64,000 bases of DNA, taken from NCBI GenBank assembly GCA_023213315.1, contig JAKCPI010031695.1, positions 167,863-231,862 of the forward strand, in the 5' to 3' direction. A program made the position numbers and the translations under genes. The stretch comes from Euborellia annulipes. Taxonomy: Eukaryota; Arthropoda; Insecta; Dermaptera; Anisolabididae. Positions 44,501-48,163 of this stretch are shown here, piece by piece (position 1 is the first letter of the stretch; each line of letters begins with the position of its first letter). The notes below the pieces were generated by a model. The model had not been told where the DNA came from, made no database searches, and saw only the letters and a list, made by a program, of their open reading frames with translations.

Positions 44501-46402
44501 AGAAAATTTTATTAGGAATTTTCATCCAACAATCAATGACAATAAGTCAACCCAACAGTCAATTAAAGTTATTTGTATACCGGTATTCACTTATTAAGTA
44601 AAATATAAAAGTCATATATTGAATATATTATAAAAAAATCAACTTACTTTTAAATACGTATCAGATAGTTAACAATTAGTAATAATCATTCATGAATTTT
44701 GATTAGGTTACATTTCATTCACTATACAAGGACTAATGTGAACTTAGCTTCGTGACTTGGACCTTGAAGATAGAAATAGAATAACGACTCTATTTGTATT
44801 GTTATGAATTTAAAATTTGTTTTCAATTTTAAAAATATTTAATTATTATTAACTGTAAATTAGCCCTCGGGGCTTGATGTAAGGGTTAGCGTGCTAACCT
44901 CGTATACCAAGTCGCGGGTTCGGACCCCATGCAGTCCCGATGATTTTATTTAAGCCATTTGGATACCAAATGGTTTAAATAAGAATACCTGGACTACTTT
45001 ATTTTTTTGAGATTTCTATGGGGAGATTTTGATCCTCTAAATCCCCTGTCAATGGCCATGCCTAAAGTAGATGAAAGTTTTGAAAATAAATTTTATTGGA
45101 TTTCCATTATATATGAATAATTCCTTATGAATAAATAAAGAACTAATCATAAATTTAAATTAAGTTACTTGAGGGGACTTAGAACGTCTTGAAGAAAAAA
45201 ATGATTTAATTGAAGTTTTTTTTTTTAAATAGGCCTAGTAAAAAAAATATTTGTAAAAAAAAAAAATGATTTAATTGAAGTTTTTTTTTAAATAGTAAAA
45301 AAAAATGAATCTCCTATTTAATCATTTTGGATCAAATTACCTGATATAATATTTTTTTTCTTTAAAGTAAAATGATGATATTACTAAAAAATAAAAATTC
45401 AGTTGCATGTGCAATAAAAACAAAATAGAAAAAGGTATAATTTCATGTGAAACGAGCTAAATATGTGAAAGTTAAATTATTCAGGAAAATTAATTCTGAA
45501 GTCCTAATCGTCTATCTCCAAATGCAATAAATTTTTTTCCTTACAGAGTTTTTAGTTTCTTTTTTTTTTAATTTGTTGAAAGAGATTAGGCATTCAATCT
45601 ACAATAAATAAATTTACAAGGAAAATTACAAATTTATTAACAAGTGAAAATTCAAATAAGAACCTGTTGCAAAAAAAGAAAATGACATTTGAAAACAATT
45701 TATTTTGGACTCCGCCCAAACAAGAATGATAGAATTGTTATGGGATCAAGGGAGTGGGGGTTGGTCATTGTCCCTGACCCTTGCCATGATGATAAAGGTA
45801 TATTTACTGTTCAATAAAATATCATATTCGTTATTTAATCATTCTTTTTACCAAGATACACCTTTCCTTCTTCAAATTGTTAAAGTAGATTTTTGAACTA
45901 TTTGATAATTCTCTATTATGTGACTAGCGTTGTTTGGCTTGCTGCTCCTTTTGCCCTCCCTCAGAAATTCCAACGAGTAGAGGCATCTTATTACTTTTTT
46001 TTAATATTTATGGTCTCTATTAAAAATTATTGCTAAGAATCCATTTAGAAAATTTTTCCTGGCATTAGTCAATTGCAAATTTATTTTTAAGAAATCGATA
46101 AAAATTCTTTTAGAAAAACTGAAAATACCTTTTTTAATAATTTTCTTGCTATCAGCGGCCGAAAAGGTGTTTGCTTTAGAGATAGAATTAGCCGGAGTAT
46201 CTTTAGAAGAAGCCGGCAAAGTAGAAGATTTCGTAGATGTTGTTTCTACGGGTGTAGCCGATCTTTCGGCAAGGATCAAACGTCGAGAAGCATTTTGATG
46301 GGTGATCTGACCACTAGAAGTTGGGGTGACCGCGGCGGAGGCCGATGTCGCCTGTTTACTCGATTCGGGACTTGCGGTTTGTTCCGAAAGAAAGAACACC
46401 AT
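2377..46402 (-). CDS. Unc-115: Actin-binding LIM protein (abLIM / Unc-115 family), complete, 18 coding exon positions
   Basis: Join on the minus strand, 5' to 3': 46402-46129, 25277-25182, 20818-20635, 20509-20382, 20248-20122, 20006-19822, 18414-18248, 18057-17986, 17024-16850, 16669-16625, 15037-14804, 14634-14269, 13491-13375, then either 11822-11725 (14A) or 11473-11370 (14B), then 6984-6918, 4748-4708, 3905-3705, 2490-2377. The product is 896 aa (14A) or 898 aa (14B). Seen: four LIM domains with complete zinc ligands (C96-D146, C155-C206, C229-D279, C288-C340), a Ser/Pro-rich linker with acidic and basic stretches, and a villin headpiece at about 835-896 ending in the family-typical Lys/Arg-rich helix and Leu-Phe. 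Known of the family: a cytoskeletal adaptor that binds F-actin through the headpiece and partner proteins through the LIM domains, acting in axon guidance and growth-cone actin control. The phases agree at every junction and the joined length is a multiple of three with either exon 14. The least certain junction is the exon 7 donor. Confidence 0.95.
3032..3152 (+). mobile_element. tRNA-headed SINE, diverged
   Basis: AGCCCTCAGTCTTGGTGTAT, GCTAGCGTGCTGGCC, GCGGGTTCGGATCCC and a decayed palindrome (CTATTTGGATATCAAA). It lies in intron 17. Confidence 0.6.
3705..3905 (-). CDS. Unc-115: abLIM exon 17 (start of villin headpiece)
   Basis: Acceptor GTTTTGCAG, donor TTGAG|GTAAAT. Codes 67 codons from TSELPVSTTF to ADVDRLNLE. 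The last 25 or so residues (YPYHLLQITNYRLPADVDRL) are the N-terminal subdomain of the villin headpiece. It is phase 0 at both ends. Confidence 0.95.
4150..4430. repeat. Fragments of the double-hairpin family
   Basis: 4198-4250 matches the TATA-hairpin side (ATCGAATTTTTGACATGAAT, ACTTTCTCTCTAT). 4381-4427 is one arm of the CTGGTGTGAC hairpin (AAGTTGTGTGCTGTGCGACC). The middle is not recognised. Similar short fragments sit at 21064-21105 and 31795-31877. Confidence 0.45.
4708..4748 (-). CDS. Unc-115: abLIM exon 16 (41-nt micro-exon)
   Basis: Acceptor TTTCGTTGTTTTGCCAG with a good pyrimidine tract. Two bases complete Ile, followed by SAGSISEVDRRGL. The donor TTG|GTACGT was chosen because it ends in phase 0, as exon 17 needs. 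Another GT further on (CA|GTAGAAG) would end in phase 2 and break the frame. The exon is short but its phase fit on both sides is exact. Confidence 0.82.
5514..5832. mobile_element. Inverted repeat with decayed hammerhead-like cores
   Basis: The arms (about 110 bp) start at the AGAGGAATGCAG blocks, contain AATCAAACTCCTTTATTACA and meet near 5640-5710. The minus-strand core at 5613-5580 keeps GAAACGTC and a perfect stem I (TACAA / TTGTA), but its CTGANGA box reads CAAAGGA. The plus-strand core at 5733-5766 has CTAAGGA, GAAACATC and the same stem I. AATAAAGG follows each core. Confidence 0.65.
5845..6016. mobile_element. GCAATATTGC element, copy 1
   Basis: Ends CCCAGACAGCTTGGAATATTG and, inverted, AGCTTGGAATATTGCC. 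The inside is a set of AATATTGCAG / GCAATATT units in alternating direction. It abuts the right arm of the 5.5 kb inverted repeat. Confidence 0.65.
6918..6984 (-). CDS. Unc-115: abLIM exon 15
   Basis: Acceptor TTTTCTCCCGGTACAG, donor GACA|GTGAGT. Codes 22 codons, GDFSLSLADKTHSTEFSSGK then SD, plus one base. It starts in phase 0, fitting both exons 14. The end joins exon 16 as ...SDISAGSISEVDRRGL. It is 4.4 kb downstream of exon 14B. Confidence 0.92.
7270..7675. mobile_element. Inverted repeat with hammerhead-like cores on both strands
   Basis: Arms of about 125 bp run from TTTCTGTATTTCTCCAATGA to its complement. Plus-strand core 7558-7589: CTGATGA, stem II (GGT/ACC), GAAAC and GTC, with stem I GGCC (7554-7557) pairing GGCC (7590-7593). 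Minus-strand core 7396-7365: CTGATGA, a 4-bp stem II (GGTC/GACC), but GAATC in place of GAAAC. The arms continue into ATTAATAAATA. Confidence 0.75.
8620..8925. mobile_element. Foldback element, TACTGTACAACGT family, copy 1
   Basis: The arms share AATATAAATACTGTACAACG, CAAGTACTGTG and CTCAAGTGAACTAACC. The closing side ends in AAAAATTCCCATGATAATCA. Copies 2 and 3 (10.2 and 15.3 kb) have the same arms but different loops. Confidence 0.7.
9408..9572 (-). mobile_element. SINE variant: same head and tail, different middle
   Basis: On the minus strand: head GCCCTCGGTCCTTGGTGTAG, GCTTGGCGTGCTGACC, GGTTCGCATCCCGTCTCATG; a middle palindrome built on AATTTATTTCAATT; tail AAATGGCCTCCGTTGCCGAA. The head and tail match the 61.7 kb SINE, but the middle differs. 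Confidence 0.7.
10240..10622. mobile_element. Foldback element, TACTGTACAACGT family, copy 2
   Basis: The most regular copy. The arms run from TATTATTATGGGAATTTTTC through CTGTACAACGT, CTGCAGTCGTTTTCAAGTAC and GTTACGTGCAT to the loop near 10430, then back. The right arm reads CGACTGCAGAATAAGCAGAC then GAAACGTTGTA. The GAAACGTT part resembles the hammerhead half-core, but the CTGANGA box is CTGCAGA in this family. Confidence 0.7.
11370..11473 (-). CDS. Unc-115: abLIM exon 14B (alternative exon, PGYGLAPRSHTF version)
   Basis: Acceptor TGATCATCCTGCAG, donor CGGC|GTAAGG. It is 104 nt, starts in phase 1 and ends in phase 0. It codes VSALRHVPKPGYGLAPRSHT and then FSSAGGASSVSNIG. The GC content is far above that of the surrounding intron. 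This version resembles the segment I associate with insect abLIM; 14A is its tandem partner. Confidence 0.88.
11725..11822 (-). CDS. Unc-115: abLIM exon 14A (alternative exon, PGYGLKSS version)
   Basis: Acceptor CTTGTCCAG, donor CCAT|GTGAGT. It is 98 nt, starts in phase 1 and ends in phase 0. It codes VSSLHAAPRPGYGLKSSTLP and a Gly/Ala-rich end (AAGRNGGPAGLH). It aligns with exon 14B 250 bp downstream: VS, a Leu, P-x-PGYGL, Ser-Thr/His-Thr and an Ala-Gly end. Using both exons (98 + 104 nt) would shift the frame, so they should be mutually exclusive. Confidence 0.85.
12103..12151. repeat. Perfect 49-bp palindrome
   Basis: 24-bp arms starting ATTATCGTACACAACAGTTT, with a single central T. No mismatches. 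It sits directly after a hAT-like end (12028-12095). Confidence 0.85.
12495..12722. mobile_element. 228-bp hAT-like MITE
   Basis: Terminal repeats CAGGGACGTAGCCA and, inverted, TAGGGCCGTAGCCAG. Flanking 8-bp duplication TTTGAATA (12487-12494) / TTTGAATT (12723-12730), one mismatch. 8-bp duplications are the hAT mark. No ORF. Confidence 0.7.
13375..13491 (-). CDS. Unc-115: abLIM exon 13
   Basis: Acceptor GATTTTTTCAG, donor AATG|GTTAGA. Codes residues 686-723, with HPRPWEEDEYMDRSCSYRSS and a Ser/Arg-rich end ...GTIPSYN. It is phase 1-1. The last base G combines with TG from either exon 14A or exon 14B to give Val724. Confidence 0.93.
13660..13862. mobile_element. Foldback element without hammerhead motif
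   Basis: Nearly perfect arms of about 60 bp: TTTAAAACATAGTCTTTAAT ... ACTCGAAGATCG (13663-13722) and the complement (13798-13862), around a 75-bp AT-rich loop. It lies in intron 12, between exons 12 and 13. Confidence 0.7.
14269..14634 (-). CDS. Unc-115: abLIM exon 12 (largest exon, conserved linker core)
   Basis: Acceptor AACGTTTTAG, donor GCTT|GTAAGT. Codes residues 564-684: RRRRWSDTYKGVPVSDDEEE at the start, a Ser/Thr/Pro region, a charged helix-prone stretch (KKEEQELSKI ... REREKLRQWKLQ, probably a short coiled coil), then RYESPVNA. The end joins exon 13 as SPVNASPSR, which matches my recollection of insect abLIM proteins. It is phase 1-1. Confidence 0.95.
14804..15037 (-). CDS. Unc-115: abLIM exon 11 (basic and proline-rich linker)
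   Basis: Acceptor CTTATTGTTTTTCAG, donor CCAG|GTATTG. Codes residues 486-562: first a Ser/Lys-rich stretch, then KVLVESIRTETPRPKSPHM and a Pro-rich tail (APPYPYTDP). It is phase 1-1. The split codon gives Glu563, then the RRRRW of exon 12. Confidence 0.93.
15280..15840. mobile_element. Foldback element, TACTGTACAACGT family, copy 3 with a longer loop
   Basis: Left arm 15280-15474, right arm 15665-15840. The loop holds a second, inner inverted repeat (AGCGCCATCTACAGTCATTC / GAATGATTGTAGAAGGCGCT), so an unrelated foldback seems to have landed in the loop or been captured by it. Confidence 0.65.
15952..16384. mobile_element. 433-bp MITE with GGGTCGTCC ends
   Basis: Left end GAGGTCGTCCAAATATTACA; right end, inverted, GGGGTCGTCCACATACTACG. 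The interior has long C and G runs (16079-16088, 16340-16354) and GTGATGTCACA motifs. Elements with this type of end are widespread in arthropods; I do not name the superfamily. Confidence 0.65.
16625..16669 (-). CDS. Unc-115: abLIM exon 10 (45-nt micro-exon)
   Basis: Acceptor CTTTTCTCATCCAG, donor CAAT|GTAAGA. Codes 14 whole codons (LREAASGHAGNISQ) plus split serines at both ends. It is phase 1-1 and 45 nt, so skipping keeps the frame. Confidence 0.85.
16850..17024 (-). CDS. Unc-115: abLIM exon 9 (conserved tyrosine-rich linker)
   Basis: Acceptor CAATACATACAG, donor TTCTT|GTGAGT. Codes residues 412-469, including REYKGTYPEDISRIYTYSYL and a Pro-rich end (KPPTSPHFHRPS). I recognise this block as typical of arthropod abLIM. 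It starts in phase 0 and ends in phase 1. Confidence 0.93.
17986..18057 (-). CDS. Unc-115: abLIM exon 8 (24-residue linker exon)
   Basis: Acceptor TTGATTTCCACAG, donor CAAG|GTGAGA. Codes residues 388-411, an Arg/Ser/Pro-rich segment with RSRSPSLNGS and tyrosines. It is phase 0 at both ends (72 nt), so it can be skipped without a frameshift. Confidence 0.9.
18248..18414 (-). CDS. Unc-115: abLIM exon 7 (end of LIM4, start of linker)
   Basis: Acceptor TTTCTATCTCCAAG. Codes residues 333-387. H337 and C340 (motif HPRC) complete LIM4; a Gly/Thr/Ser-rich stretch follows, ending ...SSSAMSEIQ. The donor chosen, CAG|GTCTCA, is weak. The alternative AAC|GTTTAC, 15 nt further on, is also in phase 0 and would add five residues (VSSTN). 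Both keep the downstream frame. Confidence 0.88.
18771..18903 (-). mobile_element. tRNA-headed SINE, head and palindrome
   Basis: Reverse orientation: AAGCCATTTGGAATCCAAAT, GCCTGGGATCCGAGCTTGCG, ACACCAAGCCCGAGGGC. It lies in intron 6 of abLIM, in the sense direction of the gene. Confidence 0.7.
19227..19397 (-). other. Unassigned open frame in abLIM intron 6 (possible alternative 3' exon)
   Basis: A 56-codon open stretch on the minus strand ends in TAA. An in-frame ATG sits in the middle (MYLFEVTQTGTHYFHVTRSS) and the region is GC-richer than the rest of the intron. An acceptor-like CTCTTTGAAG lies inside. If exon 6 spliced to it in phase 1 it would add about 26 residues and stop, giving a LIM-only protein. 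It cannot be an internal exon, because its 76 nt would break the frame. Could equally be repeat remnant. Confidence 0.2.
19543..19705 (-). mobile_element. SINE variant with a different tRNA head
   Basis: On the minus strand: a well-formed tRNA-like head (GGCTCAGAGGTAGAGCATTG, A box; GGTTTCGCATCCCGTCTC, B box), the middle palindrome TTTATTTCAATTG/CAATTGAAATAAAT, and tail TAAATGGCCTTCGATGCCG. The middle and tail match the 9.4 kb SINE; the head does not. Confidence 0.7.
19822..20006 (-). CDS. Unc-115: abLIM exon 6 (end of LIM3, most of LIM4)
   Basis: Acceptor TCTTTTAACAG, donor CAAG|GTATAT. Codes residues 271-331. C276 and D279 close LIM3. LIM4 follows with C288, C291, H309, C312, C315 and C318. 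The phase-1 end gives Gly332 with exon 7. Confidence 0.95.
20122..20248 (-). CDS. Unc-115: abLIM exon 5 (first part of LIM3)
   Basis: Acceptor ATTTTTTACAG, donor GGAAA|GTAAGT. Codes residues 229-269 with LIM3 ligands C229, C232, H250, C253, C256 and C259. The phase-2 end gives Lys270 with the first base of exon 6. Confidence 0.95.
20382..20509 (-). CDS. Unc-115: abLIM exon 4 (end of LIM2 and linker)
   Basis: Acceptor TTTTTAG, donor CCCG|GTATAT. Codes residues 186-227. C203 and C206 finish LIM2. A Ser/Pro/Gln-rich linker then leads to LIM3. The phase-1 end joins exon 5 through Glu228. The intron to exon 5 is only 133 bp. Confidence 0.95.
20635..20818 (-). CDS. Unc-115: abLIM exon 3 (end of LIM1, first half of LIM2)
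   Basis: Acceptor ATTTTTTCAG, donor GCAG|GTAAAT. Codes residues 125-184. It supplies LIM1 ligands C125, C143 and D146, then the short linker QKQFGTK, then LIM2 ligands C155, C158, H175, C178, C181 and C184. It starts in phase 1 and ends in phase 2; codon 185 (Arg) is completed by exon 4. Confidence 0.95.
22015..22150 (-). repeat. CTGGTGTGAC hairpin with an extra arm repeat, plus SINE tail
   Basis: A hairpin of the double-hairpin family, with the right arm present twice (CACACCAGATTTG, GCACCAGATTTTT), then the GTCGACATATATTTAG flank. A CACACTCACACTCACACA run at 22205-22222 is the tail of a SINE inserted next to it. Confidence 0.6.
22573..22809 (-). other. Unassigned open frame in abLIM intron 2
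   Basis: 78 codons, Lys-rich in the middle because of an A-run, with locally high GC and CpG (22560-22720). A second frame over the 3' half is also open and acidic (DSSETDDQKLQEEE). No domain recognised. It may be an old retrotransposed fragment, since an A-run interrupts two dissimilar halves. Confidence 0.15.
22978..23285. mobile_element. hAT-like element (GTGGTTCCCAACC end)
   Basis: Left end GAGTGGTTCCCAACCGGTGT with GGGTGCCGCGAG repeats, which is typical of hAT MITEs. The interior has AAAAAGGTCAAATGATTTTG and a run of purine-rich units. The right part has GCACCTTTGGGGTGCCGTGG. The terminal repeats are imperfect and no clean duplication is found. Confidence 0.55.
24193..24470. mobile_element. 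GCAATATTGC element, copy 2
   Basis: Ends CCCCAGACAGCCTGGAATAT and, inverted, CCCAGACAGCCCTTGAATAT. The interior is dominated by GCAATATTGC(TG/CC)-type units, about a dozen, including AATATTGCAGCAATATTGCTG. No coding capacity. Confidence 0.7.
25182..25277 (-). CDS. Unc-115: abLIM exon 2 (first half of LIM1)
   Basis: Acceptor TTGATTACAG, donor AAAG|GTAATT. Codes residues 93-123 with LIM1 ligands C96, C99, H116, C119 and C122. It starts in phase 1 and ends in phase 1. It lies 20.9 kb downstream of exon 1 and 4.4 kb upstream of exon 3, so LIM1 is separated from the compact LIM2-4 exon cluster. Confidence 0.93.
26964..27341. mobile_element. 378-bp hAT-like element made of TTTCGG repeats
   Basis: Perfect 8-bp duplication GTTTAAAG at 26956-26963 and 27342-27349. 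The ends TAGGAACCGACCGAA / TAGGGTCCGACCGAAA are inverted. Both halves contain many GGTTTCGGTTTCGGCC-type units in both directions. The middle (27110-27240) is A-rich and resembles the centre of the 22.98 kb element. Confidence 0.8.
27480..27606. repeat. Inverted repeat in intron 1
   Basis: The arms AATAAGGAGGAAATATTCCA ... TTTCATTAAT and complement, about 55 bp each, are separated by about 20 bp. Small mismatches (GGCAGCC vs GGCAATA). Confidence 0.6.
28203..28797 (+). mobile_element. Double-hairpin element, near full length (reference copy)
   Basis: About 0.6 kb, no ORF. The left end is a hairpin (CTCTTACCTCTATATA / TATAGAGAAAGTA). Then come a TCTGTCTGTGTG-like run, the block AAGAACGAAAAGAGCTAGG, GACGTGACACGAAGC, TTTGAACAAAATCGA, TTGATTTTTGAATT (here reverse-complemented) and a GTCGACACAAAAAATCTGG stretch. 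The right end is a second, longer hairpin from CTGGTGTGAC to its complement before TTTTT (28706-28793). It is non-autonomous; the superfamily is not known to me. Confidence 0.7.
28880..29439. mobile_element. 560-bp insertion with 18-bp target duplication and inverted ends
   Basis: The direct repeat CTCATACTTATCAATTAT occurs at 28862-28879 and again at 29440-29457. The ends are inverted (AGCAGGATGGCAGCCAGGAA / its complement), extending through TTTTATTTCAATTG. A degenerate hammerhead-like core, CTGAGGA ... GAAC ... TTC, lies at about 29343-29372. The duplication length suits target-primed retrotransposition rather than cut-and-paste. Confidence 0.7.
30112..30925 (-). mobile_element. Double-hairpin element with nested foldback insertion
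   Basis: Same family, reverse orientation. The CTGGTGTGAC hairpin (shortened) is at 30117-30172. The shared body follows, including TTACCATGGCAA at 30469, AAGTACTAGTACTC near 30644, and the CAGACAGACAGACAC run near 30770. The TATA hairpin is at 30866-30925. It is interrupted at 30206-30416 by a separate inverted repeat. Confidence 0.7.
30206..30416. mobile_element. 211-bp foldback element nested in the double-hairpin element
   Basis: The arms begin CATCTATTGCAATAGTATTG and end with its complement, extending about 55-60 bp through GCAGCCCAAATGG. The host repeat is split between AAGGTAC and TACATTCG, giving a 3-bp TAC duplication. No hammerhead-like motif is seen. Confidence 0.7.
31570..31650 (-). 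repeat. Single hammerhead-like unit (GAAATATC variant)
   Basis: Minus-strand core 31626-31593: CTGAAGA, stem II ATTCC/GGGAT, GAAA, then TATC. It is closely related to the 35.7 kb element, but only one arm is present. Confidence 0.5.
32947..33028 (+). repeat. SINE tail fragment
   Basis: TTACCAATCAATTTAAATAA, GGGGTCTAAATGGCC, GATGCCGACAAGTCCTTAAA, poly-A. Similar fragments lie at 53143-53212 (plus), 43098-43135 (minus) and 57218-57250 (plus). Confidence 0.6.
33380..33869 (+). mobile_element. Double-hairpin element, split copy
   Basis: The TATA hairpin end is at 33380-33437. The body continues to 33550 and resumes at 33769 with AATATCTCATGAACGAAAAG through GCTTTTGAACAAAATCGA. The CTGGTGTGAC end is missing. 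The gap is a 218-bp inverted-repeat insertion. Confidence 0.7.
33551..33768. mobile_element. 218-bp inverted repeat with intact hammerhead-like core and 12-bp target duplication
   Basis: Flanked by CAAAATATCTCA at 33539-33550 and 33769-33780, and inserted in a double-hairpin element. The arms include AGAAATGCAGCTAAGGTTAT and AATAAAGAAATAACC. Minus-strand core 33649-33617: CTGAAGA, stem II GGTTC pairing GGACC, GAAAC, GTC; stem I GCT/AGC. The opposite arm has GGACCGAAATGTC but no CTGANGA box. Confidence 0.8.
35502..35531. repeat. Run of 30 G
   Basis: Uninterrupted G30, preceded by GGGCCCCCCGGGTT. A likely assembly weak point and a strong G-quadruplex former. Confidence 0.9.
35672..36050. mobile_element. 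Long inverted repeat with hammerhead-like cores (GAAATATT variant)
   Basis: Arms of about 160 bp from AATTATAAGGACCGTCGGCC to the complement. Minus core 35760-35725 and plus core 35957-35992: CTGAAGA, stem II of 6 bp (GATTCC / GGGATC), GAAA then TATT. The AT at the cleavage position differs from the usual GTC. AATAAACAC follows. Confidence 0.7.
38110..38200 (+). ncRNA. Hammerhead-ribozyme-like motif, plus strand
   Basis: Core 38130-38162: CTGATGA, stem II GGCC (38138-38141) pairing GGCC (38151-38154) around a 9-nt loop, GAAAC, GTT. Stem I is TTGTC (38125-38129) with GGCAA (38163-38167), five pairs including one G-U. AATAAAGCG follows at 38176. All invariant positions of the CTGANGA...GAAA core are present. 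Stem III would be too short alone, so a dimer may be needed. Activity is untested. Confidence 0.6.
38240..38345 (+). repeat. Solo CTGGTGTGAC hairpin
   Basis: Only the hairpin end of the double-hairpin family is kept: GAACACAAAAAATCTGG, then arms from CTGGTGTGACAAGC to GTCACACCAGATTTTT. It abuts the 3' side of a hammerhead-like unit at 38130-38162. Confidence 0.65.
40232..40300 (+). repeat. SINE head fragment (tRNA-like)
   Basis: CTCAGAGCTAAAGCATTAGC and GGGTTCGAATCCCGTCTC, a canonical B box. The D and anticodon arms do not fold as a functional tRNA, so not a tRNA gene. Other partial heads: 41188-41260 (plus) and 35145-35220 (minus). Confidence 0.5.
40425..40755 (+). repeat. Degenerate double-hairpin element
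   Basis: Recognisable blocks in order: TCATGTCAAAAATTTAATGT, GACGGAAATACACG, CTCAAGAACGAAAAGAGC, CACTAAGTTTTTGAACAAA, GGAAACTAAATATATGGTCG and a decayed hairpin. It is the most diverged long copy, so probably an old insertion. Confidence 0.55.
41815..42185. mobile_element. Long inverted repeat with hammerhead-like core
   Basis: Arms of about 170 bp (CGCTAAATTTTCAGCAAATT and complement; GCTTCCAAGCGTTTTAATTG and complement). Minus core 41921-41887: CTGAAGA, stem II GGAG/CTCC, GAAA, TATT. Stem I is TCCA pairing TGGA. The plus copy near 42087 has CTGAAGG, so its core is damaged. Confidence 0.75.
44863..44998 (+). mobile_element. tRNA-headed SINE, head and palindrome
   Basis: GCCCTCGGGGCTTGATGTAA, TTAGCGTGCTAACCTCGTAT, GGGTTCGGACCCC, then the TTTGGATACCAAATGG palindrome. 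It is cut before the tail block. Confidence 0.7.
46129..46402 (-). CDS. Unc-115: abLIM exon 1 (start codon, N-terminal Ser/Thr/Ala-rich segment)
   Basis: Codes residues 1-91 plus the first base of codon 92. The ATG at 46402-46400 is the first in frame: an in-frame TGA lies 21 nt upstream (46423-46421). The segment is low-complexity, rich in Ser, Thr and Ala, has no signal peptide, and ends in a short basic run (KKIIKK). The donor is G|GTATTT at 46128. The phase-1 end joins exon 2 to give GKTFCQNC, the start of LIM1. No homology is recognised before LIM1, and this N-terminus may be isoform-specific. The frame and splice fit are good. Confidence 0.85.
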
Positions 46403-46640
46403 GATGAACGGACGTGTTGATCACCACACCATAACACACAATATAAAAGAGAATAAAACAAAAAAACCCTAACAATCCAAGCACGGAGTTTGATGCGTGT
46501 TGATTGAACCAAGTCTAAGCACTGACTGAAATGGTTGAAGTTGCCGGAGTGGTTGGGTTTGGTTGGCGTGCAACGGAGTGGGAGTTAGAAGCCGACGTCC
46601 GCCGTCATGGGATTTGCACACATACACACACACAAACCAT
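46403..46640 (-). promoter_or_regulatory. Unc-115: abLIM 5' UTR and probable core promoter
   Basis: The sequence upstream of the start codon is clearly less AT-rich than its surroundings. On the minus strand a TCAGTC motif, matching the arthropod initiator TCAGTY, lies at 46529-46524 (A at 46527), about 125 nt before the ATG. No TATA box is seen 25-35 nt upstream of it, and no good downstream promoter element. A CA/TG-rich run sits at about 46618-46637. Whether the 5' UTR is spliced cannot be told from sequence. Confidence 0.35.
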
Positions 46641-46995
46641 CAAGTAAAAGCAAAACCTAATGCAAAAGGCCATTTCCTTCTCTTACTACTTGCATCATCA
46701 TCAAATGAATGCACTTCACCATTCAAAATTCTTCTATATCAATCTAACTTAACTTTTGATTTCAGATTCATGAATGATATCATAACAGACTTTCCAATGA
46801 CGAAGAATCAACAATCGATATTTTTTTAGGTCAATATATAAATATATTAAGAAAATTTTACGATAAGGGCTCGGAATTGCTAAGGTATAAAATCAAGACT
46901 AGAAGTATAATAACAACATTATAATTTTCAAATCATCAAAGAAATGTTTTAAGAGATAAGCTCAGAAATGGAGAAAGAGCGTTCATTATTTAAAA

Positions 46996-47245
46996 AAAAT
47001 CTGGTCGCACAGCACAAAACTTTCTCTTACCTTTGATAGAGAAAGTTGTGTAATATTCTTGTCACACCAGATTTTTTGTGTCAACATATATTTAGTTTCC
47101 GACAGTAAGTCCTAAATTAGATAGAATTCAAGATGTCAAATTTTGTTACCATGGCAACCATTTCTCCTATCTTTCCTATGAAGTGCAAGAGTAAAGTGTG
47201 CTTCAAAAGATTTCAAGAGCAAAATGAGAATATACATTTTAAAGA
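46996..47245 (-). mobile_element. Double-hairpin element, half copy
   Basis: The hairpin from TCTGGTCGCACAGCAC to CACACCAGA is at 47000-47075. It is followed by the body (TTGTTACCATGGCAACC, CAAAATGAGAATATACATTT). A fragment of the opposite end (CTTTCTCACTATAC ... AGGTAAGAGAAAGTA) lies at 47630-47709, so the two ends may once have been one element. Confidence 0.6.
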
Positions 47246-47830
47246 GCAACATAAATGGTCTAACAAATATGCTGATTCCTTCTTAAACTTTTTTGCCACT
47301 CGTATCGACAACAGGAATTGTCTCAAAATATTTAATTTGGTCCATTCCTGTCTCAAGTTTTCTCCTTTTAGATCTAATACCTTAGAGATACTAGAACATA
47401 AAAAAAGGAACTGGCCCGAATAAACAATTAATTAATATGATTATTTTATATTCGAATTAAATTAAAACAATTCTGGTGAAATAATAAAGATAGTAATAAA
47501 ATATTTTATCTTTCTTTTTATGAGCGATTAGAATTAGAATAGTGTCTCAAAGACATTAAAGGTGAGAGTAATTAACGTTAATAATCTACTTTTGAATTAG
47601 AAATAACATTTAATTAATATAAAAAATCTCGAAACCGAATTTTTTACATGATCGCAATTCTTTCTCACTATACTATGGTATATTCCATATATAGGTAAGA
47701 GAAAGTAAAAAGAGGATATTGTAAGTTCCGAGAAATTTTTTTTTTTAAATTTGCATTATACTTAGGAATGGTCAAGAGGAAAGGGCCTCCAAACCTAGGA
47801 AGGCTATTTTATTGTTAAATATATTTATAA

Positions 47831-48163
47831 GGCCCAACTCACACCAATTGAGCAAAAAACGTTTTCGAACAAAAAGTTTATGACTAATCGTGCCTAAAAC
47901 TGTTTTTTCAATGCTTTTCTATGGGTCAACGCACACCGAGGAAGCAAAACATAATTGGACATGATTGAATAATGTTTTGTCATTGAGCGTTTTGCTCAAT
48001 CGGTGTGCATTGCTCTTGGACAAATCGTTTTGTCCGAAAACGTTTTTGATCAATCAGTGTGCATTGGCATAGAGCAATATGAGCGTTTTGCTCAATCAGT
48101 GTATTGGCATTGAGCAAAATGTTTTGTCCGAAAACATTTTTGCTCAATTGGTGTGTGTTTAGC
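47831..48163. mobile_element. 333-bp inverted-terminal element with TTGAGCAAAA units
   Basis: Terminal repeats of about 36 bp: GGCCCAACTCACACCAATTG, AGCAAAAAACGTTTTCG, and inverted GGCTAAACACACACCAATTG. The unit TTTTGCTCAATCxGTGTGCATTG recurs inside (near 47990, 48050, 48090). No ORF with homology. Confidence 0.7.

Larger units (their letters stand above)
25278..46128 (-). other. Unc-115: Intron 1 of abLIM, 20.9 kb, repeat-filled
   Basis: No coding exon with homology is seen. The intron holds copies of the double-hairpin element (28.2, 30.1, 33.4, 38.2 and 40.4 kb), inverted repeats with hammerhead-like cores (28.9, 31.6, 33.6, 35.7, 38.1 and 41.9 kb), a hAT-like element (26.96 kb), SINE fragments (33.0, 35.1, 40.2, 41.2 and 44.9 kb) and a 30-base G run. 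Long first introns of developmental genes often carry enhancers; I cannot point to one here. Confidence 0.7.

Noticed and set aside
46276..46512. Open frame overlapping the start of exon 1
   Set aside because: Shadow of the real exon 1 and its 5' UTR; it does not lead into LIM1.
47133..47423. 96-codon plus-strand frame
   Set aside because: Its first 40 codons are the body of the double-hairpin element; the rest has no recognised domain.
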